Position numbers and translations under genes: made by a program. From positions 1 through 64,000 of the forward strand of contig CAYQCE010000009.1 of the NCBI GenBank assembly GCA_964415885.1: a DNA stretch of 64,000 nt. Direction: 5' to 3'. The notes below the pieces were generated by a model that worked only from the letters and a program-made list of their open reading frames with translations, did not search any database and was not told where the DNA came from. This document shows, piece after piece, positions 52,906 to 61,987 of this stretch. Position 1 is the first letter of the stretch; every line of letters starts with the position of its first letter. Source of the stretch: CAYQCE01 sp964415885 (GTDB lineage Bacteria > Zixibacteria > MSB-5A5 > JAABVY01 > JAHJOQ01).

Positions 52906-53079
52906 TTTTTCTCAAGTGAATTCGGCGTGGGGTGCCTGCATTGTTGGAGAAACAGCTTGCAAGCCTCGGAATACATTGTTAGATTTGATGTTACAGTTGA
53001 AACTGAGTAGTTCGTTGCTGATGAGACAGGCAATGTTATCCACAATACACTTGTTGAACCTGAAAGGTTGCGTTGAGAT

Positions 53080-53592
53080 ATGGCTGACACCAAAGAGGCG
53101 ATCTCGAAAGGACTGCTGACCGCCATGAAGGCCGAGCGTGAAGGGCACAGCTTCTACATGATGGCTGCGAACGCGACGGACGATCCCAAGGGGAAAGAGG
53201 TGTTCGCGCAGCTCGCAAAGGATGAGCACGACCATTTGATCTACCTCAAGAACCAGTACGAGTCCCTGCAGAAGACCGGCAAGGTCGATCCAAGCCTGAA
53301 ACTGGGTGAGAAAACCCGTTACGGCGGACCCGCGCCGATCTTTTCGGAGAATTTCAAGAGCCGCATCAAGGATCGGCACTACGAAATGAGCGCGCTTTCG
53401 ATCGGGATCCAGCTCGAACTGGATGCTATCAAGCATTACAAGTCGCAGGCAGAGAGCTTTGATGATCCGACCGTAAAATCGTTCTACACGGATTTGGCCG
53501 ACTGGGAGAAAGAGCACTATGACGCTCTCAACAATCAGTATGATTCATTGAAAGAGGATTACTGGTCAGATGCAGGTTTCAGTCCGTTCTAA
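53080..53592 (+). CDS. Rubrerythrin-like ferritin-fold diiron protein
   Basis: This 170-residue four-helix protein has the diiron ligand pattern: Glu in AEREGHSFYMMA, ExxH in DEHDHLIYL, Glu in ELDAIKHYKSQA and the second ExxH in DWEKEHYDAL. The C-terminal rubredoxin domain of classical rubrerythrin is missing. Members reduce hydrogen peroxide or handle iron in anaerobes and microaerophiles. It stands alone, in divergent orientation to the pilin. Confidence 0.88.
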   Translation: MADTKEAISKGLLTAMKAEREGHSFYMMAANATDDPKGKEVFAQLAKDEHDHLIYLKNQYESLQKTGKVDPSLKLGEKTRYGGPAPIFSENFKSRIKDRHYEMSALSIGIQLELDAIKHYKSQAESFDDPTVKSFYTDLADWEKEHYDALNNQYDSLKEDYWSDAGFSPF

Positions 53593-53989
53593 CGATGCAG
53601 CAAAGACCGACCGGCCGCGCAGCGGGATGTGTCTCGTGGAGGGCTGTTGGAGGACCAAGCTGCGCCAGGCTCTATCGTAACTTCAGGAAGTGTGCGGTGT
53701 CCTGCGTCTTTAGGCTTGACGCAAGGCACTGAGAGTTCTGGCTCCTACAAAGACATTCGTTCCTTTTCCAACAAAGGTGTTCTGAACAAAGTGAACTATT
53801 CCGTGTTCAATTAACAATCAGATCGATTGCAGTGCCGGCTTTCAAGCGAAAGGACACAGTTTCACGTGATCGTCCGTACTGATCGAGATTACTGGCTGCG
53901 AATTACTGACTCTGCAGTCAGCATATTCCGGGACGGACGCATCGCTACCCGGCTGAAAACAGGCCAGTGTCCGCTTGTTCGGAGAGGGT
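53593..53989. other. 397-base gap before P-type ATPase
   Basis: No supported gene, repeat or clear promoter is visible. A 61-codon open frame at 53629-53814 has no ribosome site and looks like chance. Confidence 0.3.
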
Positions 53990-56737
53990 ATGATGTATAT
54001 GATTGAGAAGAAGCATACCGACAAGTCACCCGAAGATAACTGGCACTCTCTAGAAATAGAGACTATACTTGAGCAGCTGGAAACCAGCCCTGAAGGCCTA
54101 AGCGGGGAAGATGCTTCTGAGCGCCTGAGTACCCATGGGCCGAATACACTTCCGGCCAAGGAACCCCCTACCATTTGGGCCGTCCTGCTCAATCAGATCC
54201 TCAATCCGCTGATTTTCATCCTCTTGGCCGCTGCCGTGGCATCCCTGGCAATAGGCGAGCTTTCCGATGCCATCTTCATCCTGGCCGTCATCGTCCTAAA
54301 CAGCGCGCTCGGTGCCTACCAGGAGTTCAATGCGGAGAAAAGCGCGGCCGCCCTCCAGCGAATCATGAAGTTATGGGCAAGAGTGCGGCGCGACAACAAG
54401 GAAGCCGAGATCGAGTCGAAAGAAGTGGTTCCCGGCGATATCGTTCTGCTTGAGTCAGGCCGAAAAGTGCCCGCCGACCTCCGTTTGCTGCAGGCTCACG
54501 GACTTGCGGCCGACGAGAGCTTCCTGACCGGCGAATCCATGGCTGCTGAAAAACATACAGACCGTTTGCCTCAGGATACGGTCGTGAGCGACCGAAACAA
54601 TATGGTCTTCGCCGGGTCGACGATCACTTCGGGTAGAGGTTCCGGGGTCGTTGTAGGCACCGGAACTCAGACTCAGGTTGGTATCATAGCTGAAAAAGTC
54701 TCTCATTCGGAAGGCGGCAAGCCTCCCCTCGTTTTGCGGATGGAGAAGTTCGTAAAGCAGATCAGTATCCTGATCCTCGTTATCAGCGCGGGACTGTCGC
54801 TGCTATTGGGATTACAGGGAGAGAGTGCCACCGCTATTTTCTTCTTCGTGGTCGCTATGGCCGTCTCGGCTATCCCCGAGGGAATGCCGGTTGCTATGAC
54901 AGTGGCTCTTTCGATTGCTACGAAACGTATGTCCGAGCGGAACGTGATCGTGCGCAGGCTAACAGCCGTGGAAAGCCTTGGAAGCTGTACCGTTATAGCC
55001 AGCGACAAGACCGGAACATTGACCGTCAATCAGCAGACGGCGCGTATGATCATTCTCCCGGACGGGCAGACCTTTACAGCTTCAGGGGAGGGTTACAACG
55101 GCGAGGGGGAAGTCTCTGGCGGTGACAGTACCCGGTTGACTGAACCTGCACGGGAGCGGCTGGAAAGACTGGCCCAAATCGCAGTTCTGGCAAACGAGGC
55201 ATCGCTGGTCAGGGAGGACGAAGAGTGGAGGCATAGGGGGGATGCGATGGATGTCGCATTCCTCGCATTTGCTTTTAAGCTCGGTCTGAATCCGGCGGAA
55301 GTGAGGGATCAGTTCAAAGTTGTGGATGAGATACCCTACGAGTCGGAGCAGAAGTTCTCAGCGACTTTCTATGAAGATCGAGACACGCGGTACGTCGCCG
55401 CCAAGGGTGCGGTGGAGAGAATTCTGGACTTCTGCACTCAGATGCACCAAGACGGAGACCTTGCAGACCTCGACAGAGAGGTCGTAGAGCGTCAGGAAAC
55501 TGAAATGGCGGAGAAGGGATTGCGCGTCCTTGCTGTAGCCGGCGGGGAACTCTCCGCAACTGACGTCGATGAGGATTCAACAGGATCGGCATTATCCGGT
55601 CTCGTCTTGCACGGTCTCGTGGGATTCATCGACCCGCTTCGAGCGGAAGCGAGGGAGGCCGTTGAAAACTGCAGGAGAGCGGGCATCAAAGTCATGATGA
55701 TTACGGGAGACCACCCCTCCACTGCCGGAGCTATCGCGGAAGAACTCTCTCTGTCAGACGGTAATGAGCCGGTTGTGACCGGCCATGATTTGAGTAAGGC
55801 CGGCAGTTCGGACAGCCCGGAATTCGAAGAGAAGGTAATGTCGACACATGTGTTCGCACGGGTAGCACCCGCACAGAAGCTTGAGATTGTCGGGGTACTG
55901 ATTCGAAATGGCGAGTTTGTTGCCGTGACCGGGGATGGCGTCAACGACGCTCCCGCACTTCGAAGAGCCAATATCGGAGTGGCGATGGGTTCCGGAACGG
56001 ATGTGGCCAAGGAAGTCGGCTCGATGATCGTTACCGATGACAATTTCGCCTCCATAGTCGCCGGTGTTGAGGAGGGACGATTCGCCTATGACAACGTGCG
56101 CAAAGTGATCTACCTGCTGATTTCCACCGGTGCTGCTGAGGTCCTGATGTTTATGGCGGCGATTATAACCGGCTTGAAGATTCCATTGGTGGCTGTCCAG
56201 CTCCTGTGGCTCAACCTTGTTACGAACGGAATTCAGGATGTGGCACTCGCATTCGAGGGAGGAGAGCCAGGCGCTATGAAACGTAAACCTCGAAGACCTG
56301 ATGAGAAAATCTTCGATTCACAGATGGTCAGTCAGACAGCCGTCTCGGGCATGGTGATCGGGTCTTTGGCTTTTGGGTTCTGGTACTGGCTGATGGAGAT
56401 TGAGAAAGTGGAGAGCCTGGCCTCAGCCCGTAACAGCGTCCTGCTCCTGATGGTACTGTTGCAGAACGTGCACGTCTTTAATTGCAGATCGGAGTCGGTA
56501 TCCGCCTTCAGGGTTCCTATCAACCGCAATTATATACTTCTATTTGGAGTGGTCATAGCGCAGGGTATCCATATTCTCAGCATGCGCCTACCGTTCATGC
56601 AGTCCATTCTTGGCGTGGAAACCGTCACGTTATCCCAGTGGTTTATCGCGCTGGGTCTGGCGCTAACAGTTCTGTTTGCAATGGAGATATTCAAATGGTT
56701 GGCCAGGCGCGGGCATTTACCAATCGAACCCAGGTGA
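53990..56737 (+). CDS. P-type cation-transporting ATPase (P2A, calcium-type)
   Basis: This 915-residue pump has an N-terminal actuator part preceding ILNPLIFILLAAAVASLAIG and LTGES in the A domain. Helix 4 carries IPEGMP, the phosphorylated aspartate is D339 in SDKTGTLT, and TGDHPSTAG and VTGDGVNDAPAL hinge the P domain. About ten membrane helices are present. The layout fits SERCA/PMR1-like pumps that move Ca2+, Mn2+ or another cation out of the cytosol; IPEGMP instead of IPEGLP leaves the ion uncertain. ATG53990 follows GGAGAGG closely; ATG at 53993 or 53999 is also possible. It has its own gaps on both sides and may have been gained separately. Confidence 0.93.
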   Translation: MMYMIEKKHTDKSPEDNWHSLEIETILEQLETSPEGLSGEDASERLSTHGPNTLPAKEPPTIWAVLLNQILNPLIFILLAAAVASLAIGELSDAIFILAVIVLNSALGAYQEFNAEKSAAALQRIMKLWARVRRDNKEAEIESKEVVPGDIVLLESGRKVPADLRLLQAHGLAADESFLTGESMAAEKHTDRLPQDTVVSDRNNMVFAGSTITSGRGSGVVVGTGTQTQVGIIAEKVSHSEGGKPPLVLRMEKFVKQISILILVISAGLSLLLGLQGESATAIFFFVVAMAVSAIPEGMPVAMTVALSIATKRMSERNVIVRRLTAVESLGSCTVIASDKTGTLTVNQQTARMIILPDGQTFTASGEGYNGEGEVSGGDSTRLTEPARERLERLAQIAVLANEASLVREDEEWRHRGDAMDVAFLAFAFKLGLNPAEVRDQFKVVDEIPYESEQKFSATFYEDRDTRYVAAKGAVERILDFCTQMHQDGDLADLDREVVERQETEMAEKGLRVLAVAGGELSATDVDEDSTGSALSGLVLHGLVGFIDPLRAEAREAVENCRRAGIKVMMITGDHPSTAGAIAEELSLSDGNEPVVTGHDLSKAGSSDSPEFEEKVMSTHVFARVAPAQKLEIVGVLIRNGEFVAVTGDGVNDAPALRRANIGVAMGSGTDVAKEVGSMIVTDDNFASIVAGVEEGRFAYDNVRKVIYLLISTGAAEVLMFMAAIITGLKIPLVAVQLLWLNLVTNGIQDVALAFEGGEPGAMKRKPRRPDEKIFDSQMVSQTAVSGMVIGSLAFGFWYWLMEIEKVESLASARNSVLLLMVLLQNVHVFNCRSESVSAFRVPINRNYILLFGVVIAQGIHILSMRLPFMQSILGVETVTLSQWFIALGLALTVLFAMEIFKWLARRGHLPIEPR

Positions 56738-56853
56738 AGGGATCGGCCATAAGCGAGATGCATACCCGACATCCGATTTCAGCACACTTACGGCCTTGGC
56801 ATGTGGTCGGCCCGACCCGGGGCAAAGGACTTGTTGAGGAACCCGAGAAAATC

Positions 56854-56890
56854 TGTCACTGCGAGCGAGCATAGCGAGCGCGGCAATCTC
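56854..56890. repeat. Short GCGAGC-type intergenic repeat
   Basis: The stretch from TGTCACTGCGAGCGAGC to CGGCAATCTC has repeated GCGAGC units, and in reverse reads GAGATTGCCG...GCTCGCTCGCAGTGACA. Sequences of this form occur as dispersed intergenic repeats in many environmental genomes. Only one copy is in this window, so the repeat nature rests on general knowledge. Confidence 0.4.
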
Positions 56891-57032
56891 AAACGTCGCC
56901 GTATTGTGTTGGCCGCCTCAATGATCGACACGTCGTAATGCTTCCAGCGGAATTCCTCGCGATGATGCGTCTTCCAGCGGTACGGATCTTTTCAACAAGC
57001 CCCAATTCCACGGGGCACGAAGGGTTGGACAC

Positions 57033-57064
57033 GTGAAGCGCAGTGCGTCAGCATCGCGCTTCAC
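57033..57064 (-). terminator. Hairpin at the end of the oxidoreductase operon
   Basis: GTGAAGCGC (57033-57041) pairs perfectly with GCGCTTCAC (57056-57064), 36 bases past the stop of the last operon gene. No T-run follows on the minus strand. The rest of the 362-base gap (56738-57099) shows only the short repeat at 56854-56890. Confidence 0.45.
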
Positions 57065-57099
57065 AATATCACAAACGATATGATGAGTGAGACAGGTTA

Positions 57100-57537
57100 T
57101 CAGCCTGCTTTGAGTTGCCTGGCCGCTTTAACAGGCTCGTATACGAGCGCCTTGGTCGGGCAGAAGTGCGCGCAGACAGGATCTCCCTTGCACAAGTCAC
57201 ACTTGACATACTTGTCGTGCTGTTTGTCATACAGAGTGCATCCGAACGGGCATGCCGCCTCGCATGCTCCGCATTTCACGCAGATATCCTGATGCAGTTC
57301 AATGGCTCCGGTGTCCGGATTCCTGCGGAGAGCATTCACCAGGCATGACTTCACGCATGCGGCTTCTTCGCACTGGAGACACACGACCGGAGTCCACATC
57401 TCTTTGAATCCGCCATCGAGCGGGTAGATTCTGCTGCGGCCGGGCTTCCCATCCTCGGCGTGGGCGAAAGCGCAGGCGAGCTCGCACGTGCGGCATCCGA
57501 TACAGAGATTCGGTTTCACAATCAAACGTGCATTCAT
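57100..57537 (-). CDS. Four-cluster ferredoxin-like electron transfer protein
   Basis: This 145-residue protein has sixteen cysteines in four groups, including CIGCRTCELAC, CLQCEEAACVKSC, CVKCGACEAAC and CDLCKGDPVCAHFC. It should hold four [4Fe-4S] clusters, as in the HycB/HydN/CooF and AOR-partner family. It would carry electrons between enzyme subunits in the cytosol. It is the last gene of the operon, and its start overlaps the NuoG-like stop by four bases, so it is made together with the NAD(P)-linked module. Confidence 0.9.
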   Translation of the reverse strand: MNARLIVKPNLCIGCRTCELACAFAHAEDGKPGRSRIYPLDGGFKEMWTPVVCLQCEEAACVKSCLVNALRRNPDTGAIELHQDICVKCGACEAACPFGCTLYDKQHDKYVKCDLCKGDPVCAHFCPTKALVYEPVKAARQLKAG

Positions 57538-58313
57538 TCCTCAACCACCTCTCTTTCCCACTGTGATATTCTGCCCATCGTGAGTGCGGTATCTTTCCTG
57601 CGACACTCATCGCAGACATCGAAGTAGTCTTCTCCGAGCCCGCGCATCTTGATCAGCGCCTCGGCGAATATCTTCGTAATCCCGAGTTTACCGCACTTCT
57701 CGCACTGAATCCGCTCGAACTGCTTGTCCCAGATTGTACGGTAGATTCCTTCATCCTCATACGGGATTACGTTGGTCGGACAATTCAGCGAACAGGCGAG
57801 GCACCCCACACAGTCCGGCGGCGGCTCATTGAGTGGAGGAGCAACCTCTTTCAGATGTCCGCGCCCGACGGTGGAGATAGCTGCGAATCCCATCTCCTCG
57901 CAGATTCTCGTACAGAGCCCGCAGAGTATGCAGTTATCGGAATCGACATATTCCTCATAGCTTGTCTGCGTGATGCCGTAATCTGCGGCGAGCTGTTGAA
58001 TTTCCGGCGAGGTTGGGCAGCGCGCGAGCTGAAGATCGAGAACTGTCTTACGAAGCTCGTTCACCTTCTCAGTATGTGTCTGGACTATCAGGCCTTTCTC
58101 GACCGGATAGAGGCAGGAAGTGACATACTTCTTCCAGCCGTCCCAGCTCTCCTTCGTGATCTCTACCATGCAAAGTCTGCAGGCGCCAAACGGTTCGACT
58201 GCGCCGTGATCACAGAGCGCGGGGATATCGATTCCCTGCCGCCGGATAACCGCGAGCAGCAATTCACCTTCTTCGGCCTTACAGATTTTGCCATTTATCG
58301 TGATATTTACCAT
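57534..58313 (-). CDS. Truncated NuoG/HndD-like iron-sulfur subunit
   Basis: This 259-residue protein covers only the iron-sulfur part of NuoG-type proteins. A [2Fe-2S] domain has CDHGAVEPFGACRLCMVEI and SCLYPVEKG. A short linker replaces the usual His-Cys cluster region (ARCPTSPEIQQL). Two [4Fe-4S] sites are CILCGLCTRIC and CVGCLACSLNC. A C-terminal zinc-ribbon-like pair CEKCGK and CDECRRKD ends it. The molybdopterin-like domain of NuoG and the H-cluster of FeFe hydrogenase are absent, so it passes electrons rather than being catalytic. ATG58313 follows TAGGAG. Confidence 0.85.
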   Translation of the reverse strand: MVNITINGKICKAEEGELLLAVIRRQGIDIPALCDHGAVEPFGACRLCMVEITKESWDGWKKYVTSCLYPVEKGLIVQTHTEKVNELRKTVLDLQLARCPTSPEIQQLAADYGITQTSYEEYVDSDNCILCGLCTRICEEMGFAAISTVGRGHLKEVAPPLNEPPPDCVGCLACSLNCPTNVIPYEDEGIYRTIWDKQFERIQCEKCGKLGITKIFAEALIKMRGLGEDYFDVCDECRRKDTALTMGRISQWEREVVEE

Positions 58314-58323
58314 CAGCCAACTC

Positions 58324-60180
58324 CTACAGAACCTTGATGGCGTTTCTCTGACAGACGGCATAACATGCGCCGCACTTGTCACAGAGCGATTTATCTATAG
58401 TATGCGGTTGTTTCTTCGCACCGGTAATGGCGTCATGCGGGCACACCCCAATACACGCCATGCAACCGTCACAAAGCGACTCATCGATCTCATATTCGAT
58501 AAGTTCGCGGCAGACACCCGCGCAGCATTTTTTGTCGCGGATATGCTCGAGGTACTCATCCCGAAAATACATCACCGTGGACAAAAACGGATTCGGTCCT
58601 GACTTGCCGAGACCGCACAGCGATCCCATCACGATGTTGTCCGACAACCTGCCCATCAGCGCCAGATCCTCTTCGGTTGCGCGACCTTCGGAGACTTTGA
58701 CCGCGAGGCCGTGAAGCTGATAGAGTCCCTCGCGACACGGCACACACTTACCGCATGATTCGTCATTCAGGAAAGCGAGAAAGTACTTGGCGACATCCAC
58801 CACGCACGTACGGTCATCCATCACAATCATTCCGCCGGAACCCATCATCGAGCCGGCCTTGGTCAGCGTATCGAAATCGACCGAGAGATCGAGCTTGTCA
58901 GCGGGTAGACATCCACCGGACGGTCCGCCGGTCTGTACGGCCTTGAATGGCCGATCATCCTGGATTCCGCCGCCAATGTCATAGATGATCTCGCGCAGTG
59001 TTGTACCCATCGGTACTTCGATTAGCCCGCTGTTTCTGACCTTGCCGACGAGCGAGAAGGCCTTTGTGCCGGCGCTCGTGGAGGTACCTATCCTGGCGAA
59101 CCAGTCGCCGCCTTTGTCGAGAATAACCGGTATGTTGGCGTAGCTCTCGACGTTGTTCAGCACAGTCGGTTTGTCGAAGAGTCCTTTCTGGACCGATCTA
59201 ATATACTTGGCTCGCGGTTCGCCGACTTCACCCGCGACCGATTTCATCAGTGCAGACGATTCGCCGCAAACGAACGCACCGCCGCCTCGGCTGATCTTGA
59301 TTACGAAATGGAAATCGGTGCCGAATATCTTCGTCCCGAGGAAGCCGTACTCGGTCGCCTGCTCGATTGCCTTCTGGAGGTTTACCACAGCGAGCGGGTA
59401 TTCCTCGCGAACATAGATGTATCCCTCATTAGCACCTACGGCGTACGCGGCGATTATCATCCCCTCGATGACGGTGTGCGGGTCGCCTTCCATGATCACG
59501 CGATCCATGAAAGCTCCCGGGTCGCCCTCGTCACCGTTGCATATCACATAATGAGGCTGCTCTTCAAGTGTGGCGCAGCTCTCCCACTTGCGTCCGGTTG
59601 GGAACCCGCCACCGCCTCGGCCTCTGAGCCCGGATTTCTTGACCTGCTCAATCACCTGTTCGGGCTTCATTTTGGTAAGAACCTTCCCCAGGCCCTTGTA
59701 GCCGCCCGTGGCGATGTACTCATCGATATCGCACTGCTTTATCTTGCCAACGTTCCGAAGTGCGATGCGCGTTTGTTTCGCGTAGAACGGGATATCGGAG
59801 TACTTTTCTATTTTGTCACCGGTATTGGGGTCCTCGTAAAGAAGACGCTCGATAACTTCTTCGTTGCGTATAGACTTGTCGATAATCTCCTCGACGTCCT
59901 TCACCTTCACCTTGGTATAAAAAGTGCCGTCCGGCTCAATGACGACGAGCGGCCCCTGCTCACAGAAGCCGTGACATCCGGTCTCCTTCATTGCCTCGAC
60001 CGAGAAGTTCTTGATGCGCTTGCTCTTCAGTCTCTTCTTGAATTCATCCGCGATCTTCTGCGCTCCGCTGGCCAGACAGCCCGGACCACAGCAGACGAGG
60101 ACCTTGCGCGGGAACTTGTCGAGTCGAGCAATGCACTCTTTCCGGTGCTTTTCCAATTGCTGCGGACTTGTTATGCGCAT
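58324..60180 (-). CDS. NuoF/HndC-like NAD(P)H-binding flavoprotein subunit
   Basis: This 618-residue protein has three parts. An N-terminal thioredoxin-like [2Fe-2S] domain has VLVCCGPGCLASG and ETGCHGFCEQGP. The NuoF core has GRGGGGFPTGRKW for NADH, GDEGDPGAFMDR for FMN and CGKCVPCREG for a [4Fe-4S] cluster. A C-terminal pair of [4Fe-4S] sites has CDGCMACIGVC and CDKCGACYAVC. This is the layout of HydB/HndC and bifurcating NADH modules. It would exchange electrons between NAD(P) and iron-sulfur proteins. ATG60180 is preferred over a TTG three codons upstream because of AGGAG spacing. Confidence 0.93.
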   Translation of the reverse strand: MRITSPQQLEKHRKECIARLDKFPRKVLVCCGPGCLASGAQKIADEFKKRLKSKRIKNFSVEAMKETGCHGFCEQGPLVVIEPDGTFYTKVKVKDVEEIIDKSIRNEEVIERLLYEDPNTGDKIEKYSDIPFYAKQTRIALRNVGKIKQCDIDEYIATGGYKGLGKVLTKMKPEQVIEQVKKSGLRGRGGGGFPTGRKWESCATLEEQPHYVICNGDEGDPGAFMDRVIMEGDPHTVIEGMIIAAYAVGANEGYIYVREEYPLAVVNLQKAIEQATEYGFLGTKIFGTDFHFVIKISRGGGAFVCGESSALMKSVAGEVGEPRAKYIRSVQKGLFDKPTVLNNVESYANIPVILDKGGDWFARIGTSTSAGTKAFSLVGKVRNSGLIEVPMGTTLREIIYDIGGGIQDDRPFKAVQTGGPSGGCLPADKLDLSVDFDTLTKAGSMMGSGGMIVMDDRTCVVDVAKYFLAFLNDESCGKCVPCREGLYQLHGLAVKVSEGRATEEDLALMGRLSDNIVMGSLCGLGKSGPNPFLSTVMYFRDEYLEHIRDKKCCAGVCRELIEYEIDESLCDGCMACIGVCPHDAITGAKKQPHTIDKSLCDKCGACYAVCQRNAIKVL

Positions 60181-60194
60181 ATCTATCAACTCTC

Positions 60195-60644
60195 CTACTT
60201 GACCAGCTTTTTGCAGTTGCCGACGGTAATGTGTCCGTGGAAATCCTCATTGACCGCGACAACCGGGGCCATCGCACAGGCTCCGACGCAGGCCACAGTT
60301 TCGAGCGTGAATTTGCCGTCTTCGGTCGTATTGCCCGCCTTTACCCCGAGTTCGTTTTCGAGGCGCTCCAGAACTATCTGCGCGCCTCTAATGTGGCAGG
60401 TCGTACCCATGCAGATACGGATCACTTTGTCTCCACGGGGGATCAGGCTGAATGCGTTATAAAACGTCGATACCGAATATACCTTCGACAGAGGAACATC
60501 GAGATGTTCCGATGTCTTTCGCATCGCCTCATCCGGCAGGTATTTGAATTCCTTCTGTATGTCCTGGAGCACCGCAATCAATGACTGCGATGTCTTTGGA
60601 TAGCGTTCGAATATCTCCGGTAGTTTATCAAGATCAACCTTCAT
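60195..60644 (-). CDS. NuoE/HndA-like [2Fe-2S] subunit
   Basis: This 149-residue thioredoxin-fold protein has cluster cysteines in CMGTTCHIRGA and CVGACAMAP. The N-terminal helical part, with YSVSTFYNAF, is typical of the NuoE family. It partners NuoF in complex I and in HydC/HndA proteins. It lies between the 2-oxoacid oxidoreductase gamma subunit (four-base overlap) and the NuoF-like gene, linking the two halves of the operon. Confidence 0.93.
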   Translation of the reverse strand: MKVDLDKLPEIFERYPKTSQSLIAVLQDIQKEFKYLPDEAMRKTSEHLDVPLSKVYSVSTFYNAFSLIPRGDKVIRICMGTTCHIRGAQIVLERLENELGVKAGNTTEDGKFTLETVACVGACAMAPVVAVNEDFHGHITVGNCKKLVK

Positions 60645-61207
60645 GCCTTGACCTTCTTCTTTCCTATATGTTCTTGCGCGAGCTTTACGCCCTCGTCGAG
60701 TGCTTTGAAGTTTATCTCGAGCACGTCCGCCTTACGGGCGAGCTTCTCCTTGATGGTGTCCTTGACCGTTTGGTATTTCACGACTCCGGTTGCGCCGATG
60801 AATGCGCCGAGTATGGCGATGTTGGCCGCTTTGGCGTTGCCTGCGTTCAGCGCTATCTCATTCGCAGGGACGAGGATTTCGGTGATGTCGTCTCGATCGC
60901 TTGTGACATCGATGAGCGATGAATTGACTATCGCGAGTCCGCCCGCCTTGATCTTCGGGAGGAATTTGTCGAATGACGGGCGGTTGAACACGCATGCGCC
61001 TTTTGGATTGCTGATGATCGGCGAACCGATTCGCTTGTCGGAAACGACGACCGTGCAGTACGCTGTGCCTCCGCGCATCTCGGGACCGTACGACGGGATC
61101 CAGACTACCTGCTTCTCTTCGGCAATGCCCGCGTAGGCGAGAAGCTGTCCGGCGGTGAGGATACCCTGACCGCCGAATCCGGCGAATGTGACCTCATACT
61201 GTTCCAT
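60641..61207 (-). CDS. 2-Oxoacid:ferredoxin oxidoreductase gamma subunit
   Basis: This 188-residue protein has the gamma-domain start FAGFGGQGILTAGQLLAYAG and GNAKAANIAILGAFIGATG. In this enzyme family the gamma domain shapes CoA binding. It overlaps the beta-subunit gene by 14 bases and the NuoE-like gene by four, so translation of the whole chain is likely coupled. Confidence 0.92.
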   Translation of the reverse strand: MEQYEVTFAGFGGQGILTAGQLLAYAGIAEEKQVVWIPSYGPEMRGGTAYCTVVVSDKRIGSPIISNPKGACVFNRPSFDKFLPKIKAGGLAIVNSSLIDVTSDRDDITEILVPANEIALNAGNAKAANIAILGAFIGATGVVKYQTVKDTIKEKLARKADVLEINFKALDEGVKLAQEHIGKKKVKA

Positions 61208-61979
61208 TGTCTATCCTCCCAATATCCGGGTCCTTGAAACAGCCAAGCGGATAGTAAGGCGACATATTCTCCTGCAGCCACTTCGTGGCCTCGCGTGGAG
61301 ATAGTCCCCAGTTCGTCGGGCATGTCGAGAGCACTTCGATCAGCGTGAAGCACTTGCCCTGCTCCTGATACTCGAATGCCTTTTTGATGGCACGTTTGGC
61401 TTTGACCACGTTCCGGGGGGTGTGAACCGCAACTCTCTCGAGATATGCCGGGGTCTGAAGCGCAGCGAGCAGCTCGACCATCTTGATCGGCTGACCCGTC
61501 AAAGCTGTGTCACGTCCCATTGGACAGGTTGTTGTAATCTGATCCTGAAGTGTCGTCGGCGCCATCTGTCCGCCCGTCATGCCGTAGATTGCGTTGTTCA
61601 CGAAAATCGTGGTGAATTTCTCGCCGCGATTTGCGGCGTGAATAATCTCCGCCATCCCGATCGATGCTAGGTCACCGTCGCCCTGGTACGTAAAGACTAT
61701 CATGTCAGGGCGAAGTCTCTTGAAACCGGTCGCGAGAGCCGGCGCTCTGCCATGAGGCGCCTCGAGAAAATCACAGTTGAAGTAATTGTAACAGAGAACA
61801 GAGCACCCGACGGGTGCGACTCCGCATGTCTTTTCGCGAAGGTTGAGCTCATCGAGTGCCTCCGCAACGAGACGATGTATCACGCCGTGCGTGCAGCCGG
61901 GGCAATAGTGGGTTACGACGTCTCTAAGAGCCTCCGGCCGTTCAAATATCTTCTGTTCCGGCCTGAATGTTTCAGCCAT
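61194..61979 (-). CDS. 2-Oxoacid:ferredoxin oxidoreductase beta subunit (TPP-binding)
   Basis: This 261-residue subunit has CPGCTHGVIHRLV near the N-terminus and the thiamine diphosphate motif QGDGDLASIG...FVNNAIYGMTGGQ. It oxidatively decarboxylates a 2-oxoacid to the acyl-CoA. The short form with no built-in ferredoxin domain fits the separate small ferredoxin subunit in this operon. Substrate choice among 2-oxoglutarate, 2-oxoisovalerate and others cannot be read with certainty. Confidence 0.92.
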   Translation of the reverse strand: MAETFRPEQKIFERPEALRDVVTHYCPGCTHGVIHRLVAEALDELNLREKTCGVAPVGCSVLCYNYFNCDFLEAPHGRAPALATGFKRLRPDMIVFTYQGDGDLASIGMAEIIHAANRGEKFTTIFVNNAIYGMTGGQMAPTTLQDQITTTCPMGRDTALTGQPIKMVELLAALQTPAYLERVAVHTPRNVVKAKRAIKKAFEYQEQGKCFTLIEVLSTCPTNWGLSPREATKWLQENMSPYYPLGCFKDPDIGRIDNGTV

Positions 61980-61987
61980 GGCTCCCC

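Noticed and set aside
57534..60644. FeFe hydrogenase (HydABC or HndABCD) operon
   Set aside because: NuoE-, NuoF- and NuoG-like subunits match, but no H-cluster motifs or catalytic hydrogenase subunit are present in the operon.
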